From: Polytrichum commune
Lineage: Eukaryota > Streptophyta > Polytrichopsida > Polytrichales > Polytrichaceae
Reading direction: 5' to 3'
Assembly (NCBI GenBank): GCA_950295325.1
Contig: OX485809.1
Coordinates: 41,199,081-41,263,080 of the forward strand
Length of the DNA stretch: 64,000 nucleotides
Shown here: one piece after another, positions 37,288-49,074 of the stretch
How positions within the stretch are numbered: the stretch's first letter is position 1
How the letters are laid out: the number at the start of each line of letters is the position of its first letter
The notes under the pieces: model-generated
The model's input: only the letters and a program-made list of their open reading frames with translations
Database searches by the model: none
What the model was told of the DNA's origin: nothing
Position numbers and translations under genes: made by a program

Positions 37288-37683
37288 TAGTTAGCCCAAG
37301 GGCACCACGGGCCTTGGCTTGGTGGTTAGGCTCATGGCCCCCAATGAGGAGGTTGTGGGTTCTATTCCCCATGCCGGCGTGGTGCTCACCACCTTAGTCC
37401 ACCCAACTATGGTGGGGGGTCCTTGGACCTTGTTGTATGGGTACCTCAAAGCCCTTTTGGGGGATACCATGTCCGGTATCTTCAAGGCACTAGTGGCTAG
37501 CTAGGAACTAGTATAGTGTGTCACTATAGTGTCCATCCTCGAAAGGGGAGAGTAGTATTGTCCCAGTGTCCCCTTGTCCAGTGGCCATCGGGTTCATTGG
37601 CATTACGAACGGACACTTTATTCACGCCGGTCCCTTGCTAAAAAGGGACCGGAGTTTCTCTTTCTCTTTCTTAGTTAGCCCAA
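37288..37683 (+). mobile_element. tRNA-derived SINE with 12-bp target duplication
   Basis: The element spans 37,300-37,671. It has an RNA polymerase III A box (TGGCTTGGTGG, 37,315-37,325) and B box (GGTTCTATTCC, 37,358-37,368), 43 bases apart as in a tRNA gene, each with one mismatch to consensus. It ends in a pyrimidine tract (TTTCTCTTTCTCTTTCT). The 12-base direct repeat TAGTTAGCCCAA flanks it at 37,288-37,299 and 37,672-37,683. SINEs use the RNA polymerase III promoter and borrow LINE machinery to move. The perfect target duplication suggests a fairly recent insertion. The 61-64-codon open frames here are not genes. Confidence 0.85.
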
Positions 37684-40367
37684 TTTATAAACCAATAGAT
37701 AAGGGGGTAGTCACATTAGCCTAGGTAGGGGCATGTGTGGTTGACAGGCGGTTGTATTTAAAGGCGATTACAGAGAATAGCGTTTTTCAACGCTTACATC
37801 TTTTTAACCAACTAAATCAATTACACAAGTGATGGAGGATGTCAAGGACCCTTGTCCTCAACCCATGACGGAGGTCAAGGTAAAGAGGACGAGGGGAATA
37901 TCCTTGAGGGTGTGCGTGGCCAAGGCTGCGGGTTGGACTCTTGAGACAGCCAACACTACCCCAAGCCAATAGGCTAATGTTAATAAAACACAATGATTCA
38001 AATCCACATGCACTCTCTTGAACATGAGGGTCACTTCGCATTTGTTTTTAAGTTCTAGGCAACACATGTGATCCTCAAAGCCATCACCCGGACTAGGACG
38101 CTTAAGGGTGGTGGGTTTGGCCTCACATCTACCATCGGCTGACACCTCTTGACGTCCTGAGGGGACTCGCAGAGGGGAGGCTAGGGTTGCAGCACCGGGA
38201 ATTGCATCCGCCGCCAAACCCGGGTTGCTGATCTCCGGATTCTCGCGGCAAGGAGCCACACTGTAACGGCGAGGGAGGCTGGTTCGACAATACTGGGGCG
38301 CTGACCGCAAGGCTAATACACATGGCAGAAGTCGATCCGATGGTGTCTCAACGCCCTCACGAGGATTGCGCATCCAAACCAACTGCGGCTCCGGCCAAAG
38401 TGTGTGGAGGCAACATCGCATGAGTTGCCTAGGTGCTTCCTAACCCACTTGAGCCAATTTACAATTGTTGTTGTGGAGGGAGATTTAGTTCAAGATATTG
38501 CTGGTGGAGTTTGATGTTAGAATAGGATCAGTGCCGAGTGGGTGCAAGTAGAGAGTGCTTATGGCTCCGACTTGTGGGGATGCCGCGAGCTCTGCCTCAC
38601 ACCTAGCAACATAAGGCTGGTGGGCGGCAAGTCTCTTCGTTGGAGGTAGAAATGAATTAAAATGAGGGCTGAAGGTCGCATATCTCCATTAGATGCCTTG
38701 CGGGGAGTGACGGGTGGTTGTTCGCATGCTGTTGAGAATTAATGGGGAGAGTGTTGAAGGGCGGAGTGGGTTTATGAATGCGTGAATCACTAACAGGAAG
38801 AGAGGGAAGGTGAAAGAGGTAGAATTTATGCACAGTGGGAGGAAGAGTGGTTCCACATTGGTTGGCGAAAGAAAATGGTTGACAACGTGTATCCCGGCAA
38901 CACGATGACCAACCCTTAACGGTGTAGAGTAGCGCAGGGGGATGCGGCAGGCGTCAAAAACGTCGATCACTTGCTGCGCAAGGGCCTCGGACAATTCGAT
39001 GGCGAATGAATGAAGGGGGAGCATGACTGGTGGAAGCAAGGCCTAACCTATAGGGCTCGGGGGGGGGGGGGGGGCAGTGTGTTAAAAAGTTAAGGATATA
39101 GGTGCGAACAACCACTATTTTATAGGGGCGTATTACTTTCAATTCTATTCTTTTTTTCACATGCTATCATTATGTAAATTTCTACTTTGGGTAAATAGAA
39201 AAATGGCTTGCATTACTTATAATTCCAAATTACCTATTATTCCATACCCTATAGTACTTTAAAGATGTCTAGTGCCATTTTTGATACCCTATATTACTCT
39301 TAAGTCCATTTATAATTTTTAGCCCCCATGTTTTTAAAATACCCTATCATTTGTTCGCACGTATATTGCTACTCCAACCAATGACTACCCCCCCCCCCCC
39401 CCGAGTTGTAGGGACGGGGCTCAAGGCGAGCTCTTCAAGGCATGAATGGAAGCCGACCAAGGGCACTAGGCAACGGAGAGGGTAAATGCAAGGTAGCGAT
39501 TTCAGGCTTCCTCACTAGGCAATGGCAGCATAGAGGCAATGGAATGGATGAGAGAATGCTGGGGTGGGAGGACAGGTCGCAGGCTACACACCGAATGAGG
39601 TAGCATGGATATGGTTCATGCAGGGGGGGATAGGTAGTTAGCCTTAGTAAGGAAGGTGAAGTAGTTAGGTCTGGTGTTCTTGGACATTGTAATAAACACA
39701 AGTGTTTGTGAACATTTGAGTGTGTAATAAAAAATGGTGTTATACACACCACTTCTCCCAATTCCTTGATTATGCTTGCACATGTGAATGGTATGCTTGA
39801 ATGTAGCACATGATCCCCAACCCGGACTAGGACGCAATTGAAGGGTGGGGGTGATTGTGGCTCACACTAACCCGTTTTTATAAAGATGTTCATGGACTAT
39901 AGCCTAAAGCTTTTCAAGGTTACAAGTCCTTAGTGTAAATCCAAATCCCCCCCTCCCACATTTTGCAAGCACTATTATTAAGAGTTTTCCCAAAGAATTT
40001 CCCCTCAATCACGGCTAACATAATCCATACTTGTAATGCGAGGTTTTGGCATGTAGATTTTCATTCACTACAAATGTAATGTAGCCTAAAACTGCTCATG
40101 TAAACCTAAAACTTGAACCAATGACACTCTCAACCAATGAGAATACAATGATTGTCATGAGCCAGAGAATTCTATCATGCGAGTGGAGAGAAGGGAAAAC
40201 ATCATGGAAATACATCATAACACCATCATAAGGGTGACATTTACGAAGTCCAAAACATAAAGAACAACAAAAGTGGATTGTACATATAAATCGGGTAGTA
40301 GATTTAAATTGTTGAAGTTTTTGGAAATCAAAAATCAAAAATCAAAAATCAAATCATGAATACAAAC
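37684..40367. other. Intergenic DNA with repeat pair and coding-like fragment
   Basis: A sequence CCCGGACTAGGACGC with flanking GTGATCC and AAGGGTGG text occurs at about 38,065-38,120 and again at about 39,810-39,870, so part of the stretch is duplicated. On the minus strand at about 39,039-38,820 a frame contains LAQQVIDVFDACRIPLRYST and GHRVAGIHVVNHFLSPTN, which looks protein-like but is not recognised. G and C runs lie at 39,060-39,074 and 39,387-39,402. Confidence 0.35.
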
Positions 40368-43300
40368 TTAAATATTGTCAAACTTAGATGGACTGAGTTC
40401 AAAATAAGCACATACTCTAGTATCGTAATATCTACGAGGTGAAGGTGAAATTGAAGATGAAGTAGATGAAACATTAGCATAAGCTTCAGCTAAAGCCTCA
40501 ACATACACATGGAGGCTATGAGGACTAAAAGAGGGGCTTCTCAATAATCCACGGTGCCAATAAAAGGACGAGGTTTGTATTGGCGATGGATTCATCCAAC
40601 TGCAAACAACAAACCATGTATTAGAATATGTAATAACAAATTAAAATACAAAATCTAGAATTTGCAATTGAAGTTGTTGAGAAGAAAACAAGGAAAAAAA
40701 CTTACTCACATCAGTTAAGTAATGCGGCGTTTTCCATTGGAGTATCATCATCAAAGTCCATACCATCGCATGAGGTATCAGTTATAGGTGTTTGAAGAGG
40801 CTTTAGTACCTCATCAAAGAGTTCGGCATCACATTCTAATGCTAGAATATAACGATTGGATGAATGAGCCGCTCTAATAAAAAGAACATGGATGAAGCAC
40901 AATATTAATTAGGAAAATACGAACATTGAAGTATAAATTAAAAAACATATAAACTAATAATTGGATATTATAAAATACAATACTTGTAGAAGGTATCATG
41001 TCTGCCACAATACCACCTACAGGACTCAAACCATGAACAAATAACTTCATCAAAACTTCAAACTTCTCCTTAGCACCCCTCCATGGTTTGCCATTTCTTT
41101 GTCTACATAATTGAATTTCCGTCATAATAGAGTTGAAGAGAACGTCATTTGTGGCTAAATTGACCTCTGAAATTGAAGGATACATGTTGATCAGAAGTTC
41201 TTAAGGTTGCCTCGCAACGGGAAATGAGAATTATCGAACCAATAAAAAAGCCTTGAACTTCAAAGTGTGAAAGTCAAAATAAAAATAAAATTAAAAAATA
41301 CATACCATATAAAAAAAAATTCAAATGTGAAGCAATCCAAATGAAATGTCATAATTACTACTTACATTTTTGGACGGATTCATAGGATTTTCCAAGTGCA
41401 AGCAATTAATGATAGTCCACTCATCCTTGATCTTGAACATGTAGTTCTTGAAGAATCCTGCCACCTCTCTCTTCATTACAAAACTGTCAGGATAAAACAA
41501 AAAGAATGTTATATCATCATGAAGATAAATAAGAGCAAACGTCATTAATATGTTGAGAAAACTTGGAATGTTGGCATTCCAAGGGGAAAATTTGAGATGG
41601 CGGATCCGAGAAACATGGAACCCGAAGACCATATGGGTAATCCGCAATAATGAGGTCCACAACATGTTTATTTTGCAGTTCGCCATCGGAAAAAAATTGT
41701 CTACCTTTACCAACCTACAAAGATAAAATACAAATATTACAATTTATGAATGAATATGACAATTCAAAGAAAAAAATGAAATACGTGATGAAATATGATT
41801 GAAACTTTATAAAACATGAAATAAATTAAAAATTGTAAAATAAAATGAACTCACCTTTGATAGAATAACCACAATGTTGTCATATGGTGCACGAAATATA
41901 CATGTTTGTTTTTTATCCTCAATAATCCTCACAAAAAAATCATTCAAGATTAAATCCGAAGATGTATAATTTACAGGTAAAGGAGACAACATATCCATTA
42001 TAACTCTAAGCTTGGGAGGCATATGGAAGGTAGGAGAAGGGGTTGTATTCTGCCGCTTTCAAGTATGGAACATTGCCTTTAGATTTGAAGAAGAAGGTTT
42101 AGTAACTACAAGGTTGTTGAGACTGCTTTGAATTGAAGCATCGTCATCGCTATCATGAATTAGGAGAATTGGTCTTTTAGGCTTAGACTTTTTTTTGGCA
42201 TTTTGGCTACATCCTCATCTATTATGGAGGAAGCAATTTTAATTGCATCCTTCAAGGCGGGTTGAATAGAATCTCGAAGGGCAATATAAAAAATGGGAGG
42301 TGTTTTAAGAATACAATCCAAATACCACCCACATTTTTCAAAATGCATAGGATCCCAAGATTTCATGATCCCTTTTGTGAACATGCATTCTTCACCTTCG
42401 ATATCCAAATAGTTAGCAAAAAAAGTGAGAGATTTATAAATGGCTTTAGCAAGAAATAAGACATATTTGAAGTACCTATAAAACATCCTTCGCATGGGCG
42501 GATTGAAATTAAATTGTTTGTCAATGTTATGGTTTTACCGTTTTTGTGAACTCCCTTATCTACACCGAATTCACGAAAAAATGGAGTATCCTACAATGAT
42601 ATGCGCATTGTCTCCACATAAAAAAAAATAATGGACAAAAGATCCATACCATCTGGAAAATAATAGATGGACACATGCATATCAGCCACAGTAGCCTCAA
42701 AGAGCTTCTCGGTCTCAATAGCCAACTACCAAATATAAAATAAACATTAGAAGAATTCAATGATTGAAAAAATATAAAAAAATATAAAAAACATAGATAA
42801 AAATTTAATGAACCAGAAATAATAGAAGGAAAAAAATTTCACATGAGCCCACCAAGTAGTTTTATGAAACCACTTAGGAAACTCTATACTATTGGATTTT
42901 GGTTTCGGAAACTTGAGAGCCTCACAAAGAACAAGTGAACTATTCTACCTCTCAGGCCACTTAATCTTCATAAAAATGTCCATTGCCGAAGTTGCTAACA
43001 TCCAAAGTTTTTCTTGAGTCATGTCAAGATTCTCATCGTGAGTTTCATAATGGGACTTGACCTGCTCTAAAGACATAAGAATTTGTCTAGGATCTGCAAT
43101 GGGAAGTTGGTTCTTCAGTTCCGAATGGAAAGTCAATCTCACCCTCTTAACAACTTAAAAAACCCATTTATCAATTGCACTTGAACTCCAATGTGCATGA
43201 TCAAGGTATTTTTTATAAAATTTCTTTTGAACAGTAGCAGCAGTATCTTCCAACTTATGCTGCACCAAGGAAAAAACACATAAGAATATGATAAATCACA

Positions 43301-45440
43301 CATAATAAAAATAAGATGCAATAAAAAAATGCGTGAGAAATTAATACTTTAGAAAAAATAACCTGGTATAGAAATCCATTAAGAGCCTCAACAGTAAAAG
43401 TGAACCAAATTCTATGTTTGGATTTTTGTTTGGCATCAGCAACAGTAAGATCTTCTTTGCAAAATAATTTTTTTAAAATATGAAAGTGGTTGTCCAACAA
43501 TGCTTTGAATGCGGAAAAACTTCTAAACAAGATTTATAGAAACATGGAATTTTTGGTTACTCCTGAAAAAATAAAACAACCAATGATAAACCAAGAAAAT
43601 ATATATATATATTAAAAAAACTTAAAAAAAACTAAATAAAAAAAGAAGAATGAAGGAATTACCAATTGATTTCATATAAAGCTGCCAACATGGTTGCATT
43701 ATCTTCCTTGACGTCCAAAATAATAATTTCAACAACATAATGCCAAACAAGATCATGTGTACGATCTCGATTAATAATGGGCAACCATGCTTGCTAATGG
43801 TGGTTTCCGTCCCACACCATGAACATTTTGCCAAAAAAAACTTTGAGGTCCTCATCAGTTTGCAATATTTTTTGAAAGGCATCATTTGTCCGCACCCAGT
43901 TCTCACTCCTTGATTCAATGATACTATCAATAACATTTATTGTTTTCTCCTCATTGTTTTTCAAGGCCACGTAAAAAACCCCATTGCCCTCCATATAACC
44001 ACAAGCAACAAAATATGCAGTCAAGTTCATAATGTCATTTTTCAAAAATGACCTAACAACAAGCAATACAACCATTCGAGATAGTGGAATGTTGAATTTT
44101 ATTGATAGTTTTATTCTTAAAAGATGCATGCAATTGCAACTCCAATTAATCTTCAGAAAGAAGTACAACTTCCATATCTAAAGCACAAAAAATATCACCT
44201 ATATGAAAGACAAAAACAAATTAATAAGAATATATACATATGAAAGAAATCACATATGCAAACTAAAATAAAATACAAAATATGAAAAATACAAATTTAA
44301 AAAAAAATGAGAGTATACATAAGGAAAAAACCACATATGCATAAGAATTCAAAACCCTTGTTGAAGGACCAAGAATTGTGAAAATAGGTGTATACATGAA
44401 AAAATAAATACATATACCATAAAATTTGAGATGCAACCAAGGGTGGCCGTTAACTGCTACACTTTTAGATGGAACGGTCATAATAAACATATGTATATAT
44501 GTAATTTTATTTCAAAAAAATTATGTTGTTAAATGAAGACAGAAATCCAAGAAGGGGTGGTCGTTAACGGCTGCCCTAAACTAGAACACATAAGTTGGCA
44601 TTATAGAAAAGTTGGCCGTTAACGACTACCCATTTGGAAGAGAAATGCACCTTGATTTGAATCGCTTTCCGGAGTTGCAGCTTCTTGGTCGCTCTTGTTT
44701 GTTGTATCTATGTGCCCACGTCGCCGCCTGGAACCCGTAGCAATATCTGCTTCCTCCATGTTGTTCGCTTTTGCTTCTTGTGTATGTTGTTGCCGCCGCA
44801 CTTGGAAAGAGGATGTCTGAAGACAATATTAAGATTACAGCCTCAAGAAATTATTGTAAGTCGGACTCCAAAAAAAATTGGTAGATTTCACTCCATAGAA
44901 TCTTTGCTATAACTTTCTCAAATCTTCTAATTTATTTCCAAAAACAATCAAGTGAATATATTATATTCTTTCTATTCATTCCAAATTTTTTCAGAATTGT
45001 TGGAGATTATGTCAATTTTACATAAATCGTAAAAGTCTACTAAAATTAATATGGTTAGATTTTCTGCATAAAATCTTCAATTTTTGACGATATTTGAAGA
45101 TTCTAAGATACTCTAATTATCTTTTTGGCTCTAAAACATGAAAAACATAATCATTTTGTTCATGTTATATACCGTTGGAATTGTATTCTCGGCATGTACA
45201 ATATAGTATACATTAGATACCTCCAAATTTATTTTCATTTTAAAGTTATTTTCTTATCATTTCGTTCGTACAACCTACCTCCATCTCCGCCTCAAATGGT
45301 TGTTGTTGTTCTTCGTATTGTGTGGCTTGCTCTCCGTCAATGTCTTTTGTCATAATCTTCCTCCTCTTTATCGTCCTCATTGCATTCAGAGACGATATGT
45401 GGTTGAGCTTCACATGTAGGAGTTTGATGTTCGAAGACAT
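40368..45440 (-). pseudogene. Decayed multi-exon gene: DGNH (ParB-like) motif plus permuted DNA amino-methyltransferase
   Basis: Proposed exons: 45,440-45,279; 44,816-44,630; 44,177-43,663; 43,562-43,363; 43,259-42,843; 42,725-41,855 (perhaps split); 41,714-41,363; 41,164-40,984; 40,873-40,707; 40,599-40,368, mostly with good GT-AG sites. In order they encode an N-terminal region, a segment LTAYFVACGYMEGNGVFYVA to MFMVWDGNH (ParB/sulfiredoxin-like), then QAWLPIINRD, helical text, a lysine-rich KKKSKPKRP, then FFSDGELQNKHVVDLIIADY with PYG at 41,642-41,628 (motif IV), then VKREVAGFFKNY-type text, IQLCRQRNGKPWRGAKEKFE, VGGIVADM (motif I region), and RYILALECDAELFDEVLKPL. Motif IV before motif I is the permuted order of beta-class N6-adenine/N4-cytosine enzymes. 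Damage: TAG right after DGNHH, TAA and TAG in exon 5, TAA in exon 3, a shift at an A8 run near 42,190 and another near 41,535. Function of any intact relative is inferred only. Confidence 0.55.
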
Positions 45441-46003
45441 CTTTCGTTATCATTTAGCATGCCACAATATCTTCGTACGTCGAATTTCTTATTGTACTTG
45501 ATAAGTCCACTCCTATCATTCAAGGAATACGTCTATTCATTCTAGCCCTTAACAATTGTCTCTTACTTGAAAAATAAAAACTATTTTTTTTCCTATTTTT
45601 TTTCCTACCCTCCACTGGAATGACCACTGCTAACATGAACAAATGACGTTCTTTTGCATCTAAACACATTCAGCTTCCCTAAGCACTACATTCTCCACCC
45701 TCAACAACATGCATTTCATGGATGTTAATCATGATTAGGCCTCTAAATCTATGAACTCCAAACGGAAGTCATGGTCTCAACATAGATAGGGAGGCTTCGT
45801 GGGAATGATGGACTTGCTACAAATTTTGGTTCTTCAAAAAAAGGTCGCCAACGTCACATTGCTAGTACATGACAACATAGATGTGTTAATATCCATAATA
45901 ATCCAACTAAATATATATACAATATAATGCAAGTAAAAATTATACAATCAACCATACGAACAAGATAAAAAAACAAAACTTATTCACAAAATAGATTGAT
46001 TTC
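45441..46003. other. Spacer between the two methyltransferase-like copies
   Basis: About 560 bases between the proposed start of the longer copy and the stop codon of the shorter one. AT-rich, no motif recognised. A promoter for the longer copy would have to lie here. Confidence 0.4.
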
Positions 46004-46345
46004 CTAGCGATTAACAATTGGAAAATCATCCGAGTCTTCAAAATTGATATCTTTGCCAATAGGTAAAGGAGATTGTAAAATCAAAGGCTTCAAGATGGAA
46101 TCAGAAACATCTTTATCACCTTCCTATGCCAAGAGGTAACGCTTCAAAGAAATAATAAATGATTATCAAAATATCAATAAATGATAACATGTTAGTTTGT
46201 GAAGAATACATAACAAAATGATTTCAAAGCAAAAACAAATTGTTTTATACATGTGCTAGCAGTGACGTCTTCAACAATGCCTTCGGATTTTGAAAAAACA
46301 TCAATCAAACATTGGAAGAACAATGGATGTTTTTCTCGCGTGCCG
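46004..46345 (-). pseudogene. Truncated second copy of the methyltransferase-like gene
   Basis: Two exons are visible. The first, about 46,343-46,251, reads REKHPLFFQCLIDVFSKSEG then IVEDVTAST before a GTATAA donor. The second, 46,141-46,004, reads RYLLA, a TAG, EGDKDVSDSILKPLILQSPL, then DINFEDSDDFPIVNR and a stop. They correspond to AKEKFEVLMK..VGGIVADMIPST and RYILALECDAELFDEVLKPL of the longer gene. The first exon ends at the same place and phase, in the motif I loop. DVTAST is closer to a canonical motif I than the longer copy's DMIPST. All upstream exons are gone; the break coincides with a palindromic GC-rich insertion at 46,341-46,419. Confidence 0.6.
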
Positions 46346-46419
46346 CCAATACCCCCAAGCCCTCATACGTGTTTCCACTTTCATATCCGAGGGGGTATTG
46401 GTAGTGCCGCCAATACCCC
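46341..46419. repeat. Inverted plus direct repeat at a truncation point
   Basis: CCAATACCCCC (46,346-46,356 region) faces its complement GGGGGTATTGG (46,391-46,401), and TGCCGCCAATACCCC occurs at both 46,341-46,355 and 46,405-46,419. It marks where similarity to the methyltransferase gene stops. Confidence 0.7.
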
Positions 46420-46504
46420 TGAGACCTACTATCAATAGTATGAATGCAAACAACTTAGAATTTTGTTAATAAAGAACTATGCAAGATTAGATTGACATGC
46501 ATAT

Positions 46505-47045
46505 GTGACATGGCCTATGACTGTAATTGAGATAACTGTGATTACATTGGCCAAGACCAAGTAAAAGACTATTGTCGAACAATGTAACTAAAATTATATT
46601 TAATTAAAGAGCATTGAATGACTGCACGGAGATTTCAAATTACACTAAAAATGATTAATTAATACAAAACCATTGACTACTCCAAAGTGCCCTTGGCTTT
46701 GGTAAAGAGACAAAAATGGGTTACTCGTGCAAGATAATTAACTATGGTTGTGCCTATGATTGTGCACCGCATTTGGTCTAATTAAAATGAACTCACTGCC
46801 AGACTATTGTTTGGGTAATTAGAGTGAGGTGAGTGACCGTCACAATTGCGTGTATTGGCATGGAGAGATTTCTAAATTTCTATCCCCCATTCTTTAACCA
46901 ATTGTCAATCTAAATCTAAACTAAAGTGAAATAACCTTATGTTTTCCCTAATAAACCTTATATGAGACACCTTGATGATACACCAATCACCTTTTAAGTC
47001 TTCCCTGAGTGTTTTCATGGGTTTGTTTGTAACCAAAATCTAAAC
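46505..47045. repeat. Left arm of a ~540-bp inverted repeat
   Basis: Its reverse complement matches 49,075-49,600 in many blocks: CAGGGAAGACTTAAAAGGT, AATAGTCTGGCAGTGAGTTC, ACCCATTTTTGTCTCTTTAC, and AAAGACTATTGTCG against CGACAATTGTCTTT. The arms are diverged and AT-rich. Confidence 0.75.
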
Positions 47046-49074
47046 TCCAGTAATTATCACACAGGAAGCTATTTGTAAATACAATGAGAAACATCCTTTG
47101 GAGTTATCCTTTGAAACATGCAAACTGGGTAAGTTGTTTTGGAAGCAACATAACTGCAAGAGAAAAGGCTATGGATCATGTAGAAGATTATAGTTATATA
47201 AACTACTTGTTATGGATAATCCCAACAACAAATATGTATTATGTGAAGATGTAATAATGTTCTTAGTTGAGTTTCCGTAAGTATCTTCGTGCATATGGTT
47301 GATTCTCACATATGCTTGATCCTCATAATTCAATTTCATATATTTCATATCAATGAACATTTTTGTGTTATGACTAAGTCTGAGATGACATTGAAGAAGT
47401 TGCAAATCATTGGAACCACCCCAATAAAAGATAAATTTAAGGCTTGATGGTTAGTATGGTAAAATTCAAGGGCCATGTCTCAGGAATCGCTCCATTTTCA
47501 GGTCGGTGATAGGAAAGAGACCAAACTTGCAAATTGGATAGTTCATGGGTTGATATGGGCATATGTTCTATTGTAGTTAGTTTTTTGGCATGACTTAAAA
47601 CAACAAACCCAGGGAACTAAGTCTCAAGGAAGACTGAGATAGTGTCTATAAGGGTTAATGTCACATTGGATTAGGACTCTAATAACAACCTAGGTCTTTT
47701 ACTCCTTTATTTCCTTTTCCTCACGTTTAACTTCCACTCTTACAGTTCATTGGTGCTTTGAGTCGTGCGTGGGTCTGTCCTGTCTGACTACTAAAATTTG
47801 AAGACGTAGTTCAATCTCTTGTGAACGTGACTTTGTAGGGTGTTTGTTCTTTGATCTTCATTGAATCACACACCAAACAAATATAGGAATCCGATTAAGA
47901 AAATAAACTTAATGACACATGCATACGTTAAGCTCTCTCAACAACACATCTTCTTTAAATCTTCACTAAACACTCATCATAATTTCAATCTTTTGATTAA
48001 GGGCCAAAGCATGGTAAAGTGAACAAGATAGGTTGTATGCCCTTCCACTGTGATACAATTTTCATATATAGTAAGGGAAGCATGCTCCATTCTATACAAA
48101 AATATCATTTCGAGACCATGGATTGAATCAAACATAGTACAAAGTTTGTGCTTCATTAGTGTTATGGAGATACACATGAAGTAGATCCTAAACTGGGTGG
48201 TGCATTTGAGCTAAAACCTACTTCATTTCAAATTTTATTATGATTTGTGTGTATAGTTTAAGTATTTGGCAAGATCATATAGTATGTTAGTGCGCCACAA
48301 ATTTTGAAGCAAAATACATTTTCTTAAGATCTACTTCACCCCCATTTTCCCAAAACCAACAACCATAAAAGTAGATTCTACAAACTTTAGAATCTACTTT
48401 TATGGATGTAAATCATGTAGGTTGTAAATATATTAATGACAACATCATAACCCTCCTTATTAATGACATTGATATGAATCATTATTTTGTGTTGAGTTAT
48501 ACTAGAAATTGTGGCTACTTGCGCCTCTAGATTGATAGGGTACAACTTTTGTTCACTTTAGCATGCTTTCTAGTTGTGGGTAAGCTTTAAGGTGTAAACC
48601 TTGAGGAGGCATCTAAAGAGCTCAATTCCACATTCTAAGCTCATGGAGTGAAGTAGAAAACATCAACAATGAAATAGCAAATAGTTGATCTTTGAATAGT
48701 CACTAAGCTCATATGACTAAGAGTTAAGAAACAACATTGTGTCTCTATGGGAAGACATTACAAAGCTTTTATAAGGTGGAGTCTTTGTTTATGGAAATCA
48801 AGTAATAATTGGAGTATGTATCATCACTTGAAGTAACTAGGATGTTTTGTGAATGTAAGCTTGGGTGATGCGCACATGCTCACTTCAGTCTCTAAACATC
48901 TAAGAAGTCCAATGTGGGCCTCTCTATGCACAAAAAATTACATTTAAATTGTTATTCAAATGTATCAAAAGTAACCCTACCTAAATTTACGCATTCTTCT
49001 AGTGCATTTTTTAATTGGTTGAGCACTTAATGTTGTTGGATATTTGGGTTAATACATGCATAATGGGTGTTGTA
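47046..49074. other. Interior between the inverted repeat arms
   Basis: About 2 kb without recognised coding content. A partial direct copy of the arm end lies at about 47,570-47,640 (TTGTAGTTAGTTTTTT, AAACCCAGGGAA, GGAAGACT). A segment at 47,790-47,905 (TTTGAAGACGTAGTTCAATC to ACCAAACAAATATAGGA) belongs to a family also seen at 56,214-56,345 and 58,396-58,540. Confidence 0.45.

Noticed and set aside
37300..37370. Possible tRNA gene
   Set aside because: A and B boxes are present, but the acceptor stem does not close, and a tail plus target duplication identify a SINE.
40368..46345. Recent bacterial or phage origin of the methyltransferase-like gene
   Set aside because: Many GT-AG introns, host-like composition and a tandem duplicate with a shared intron position argue for long residence in the plant lineage.
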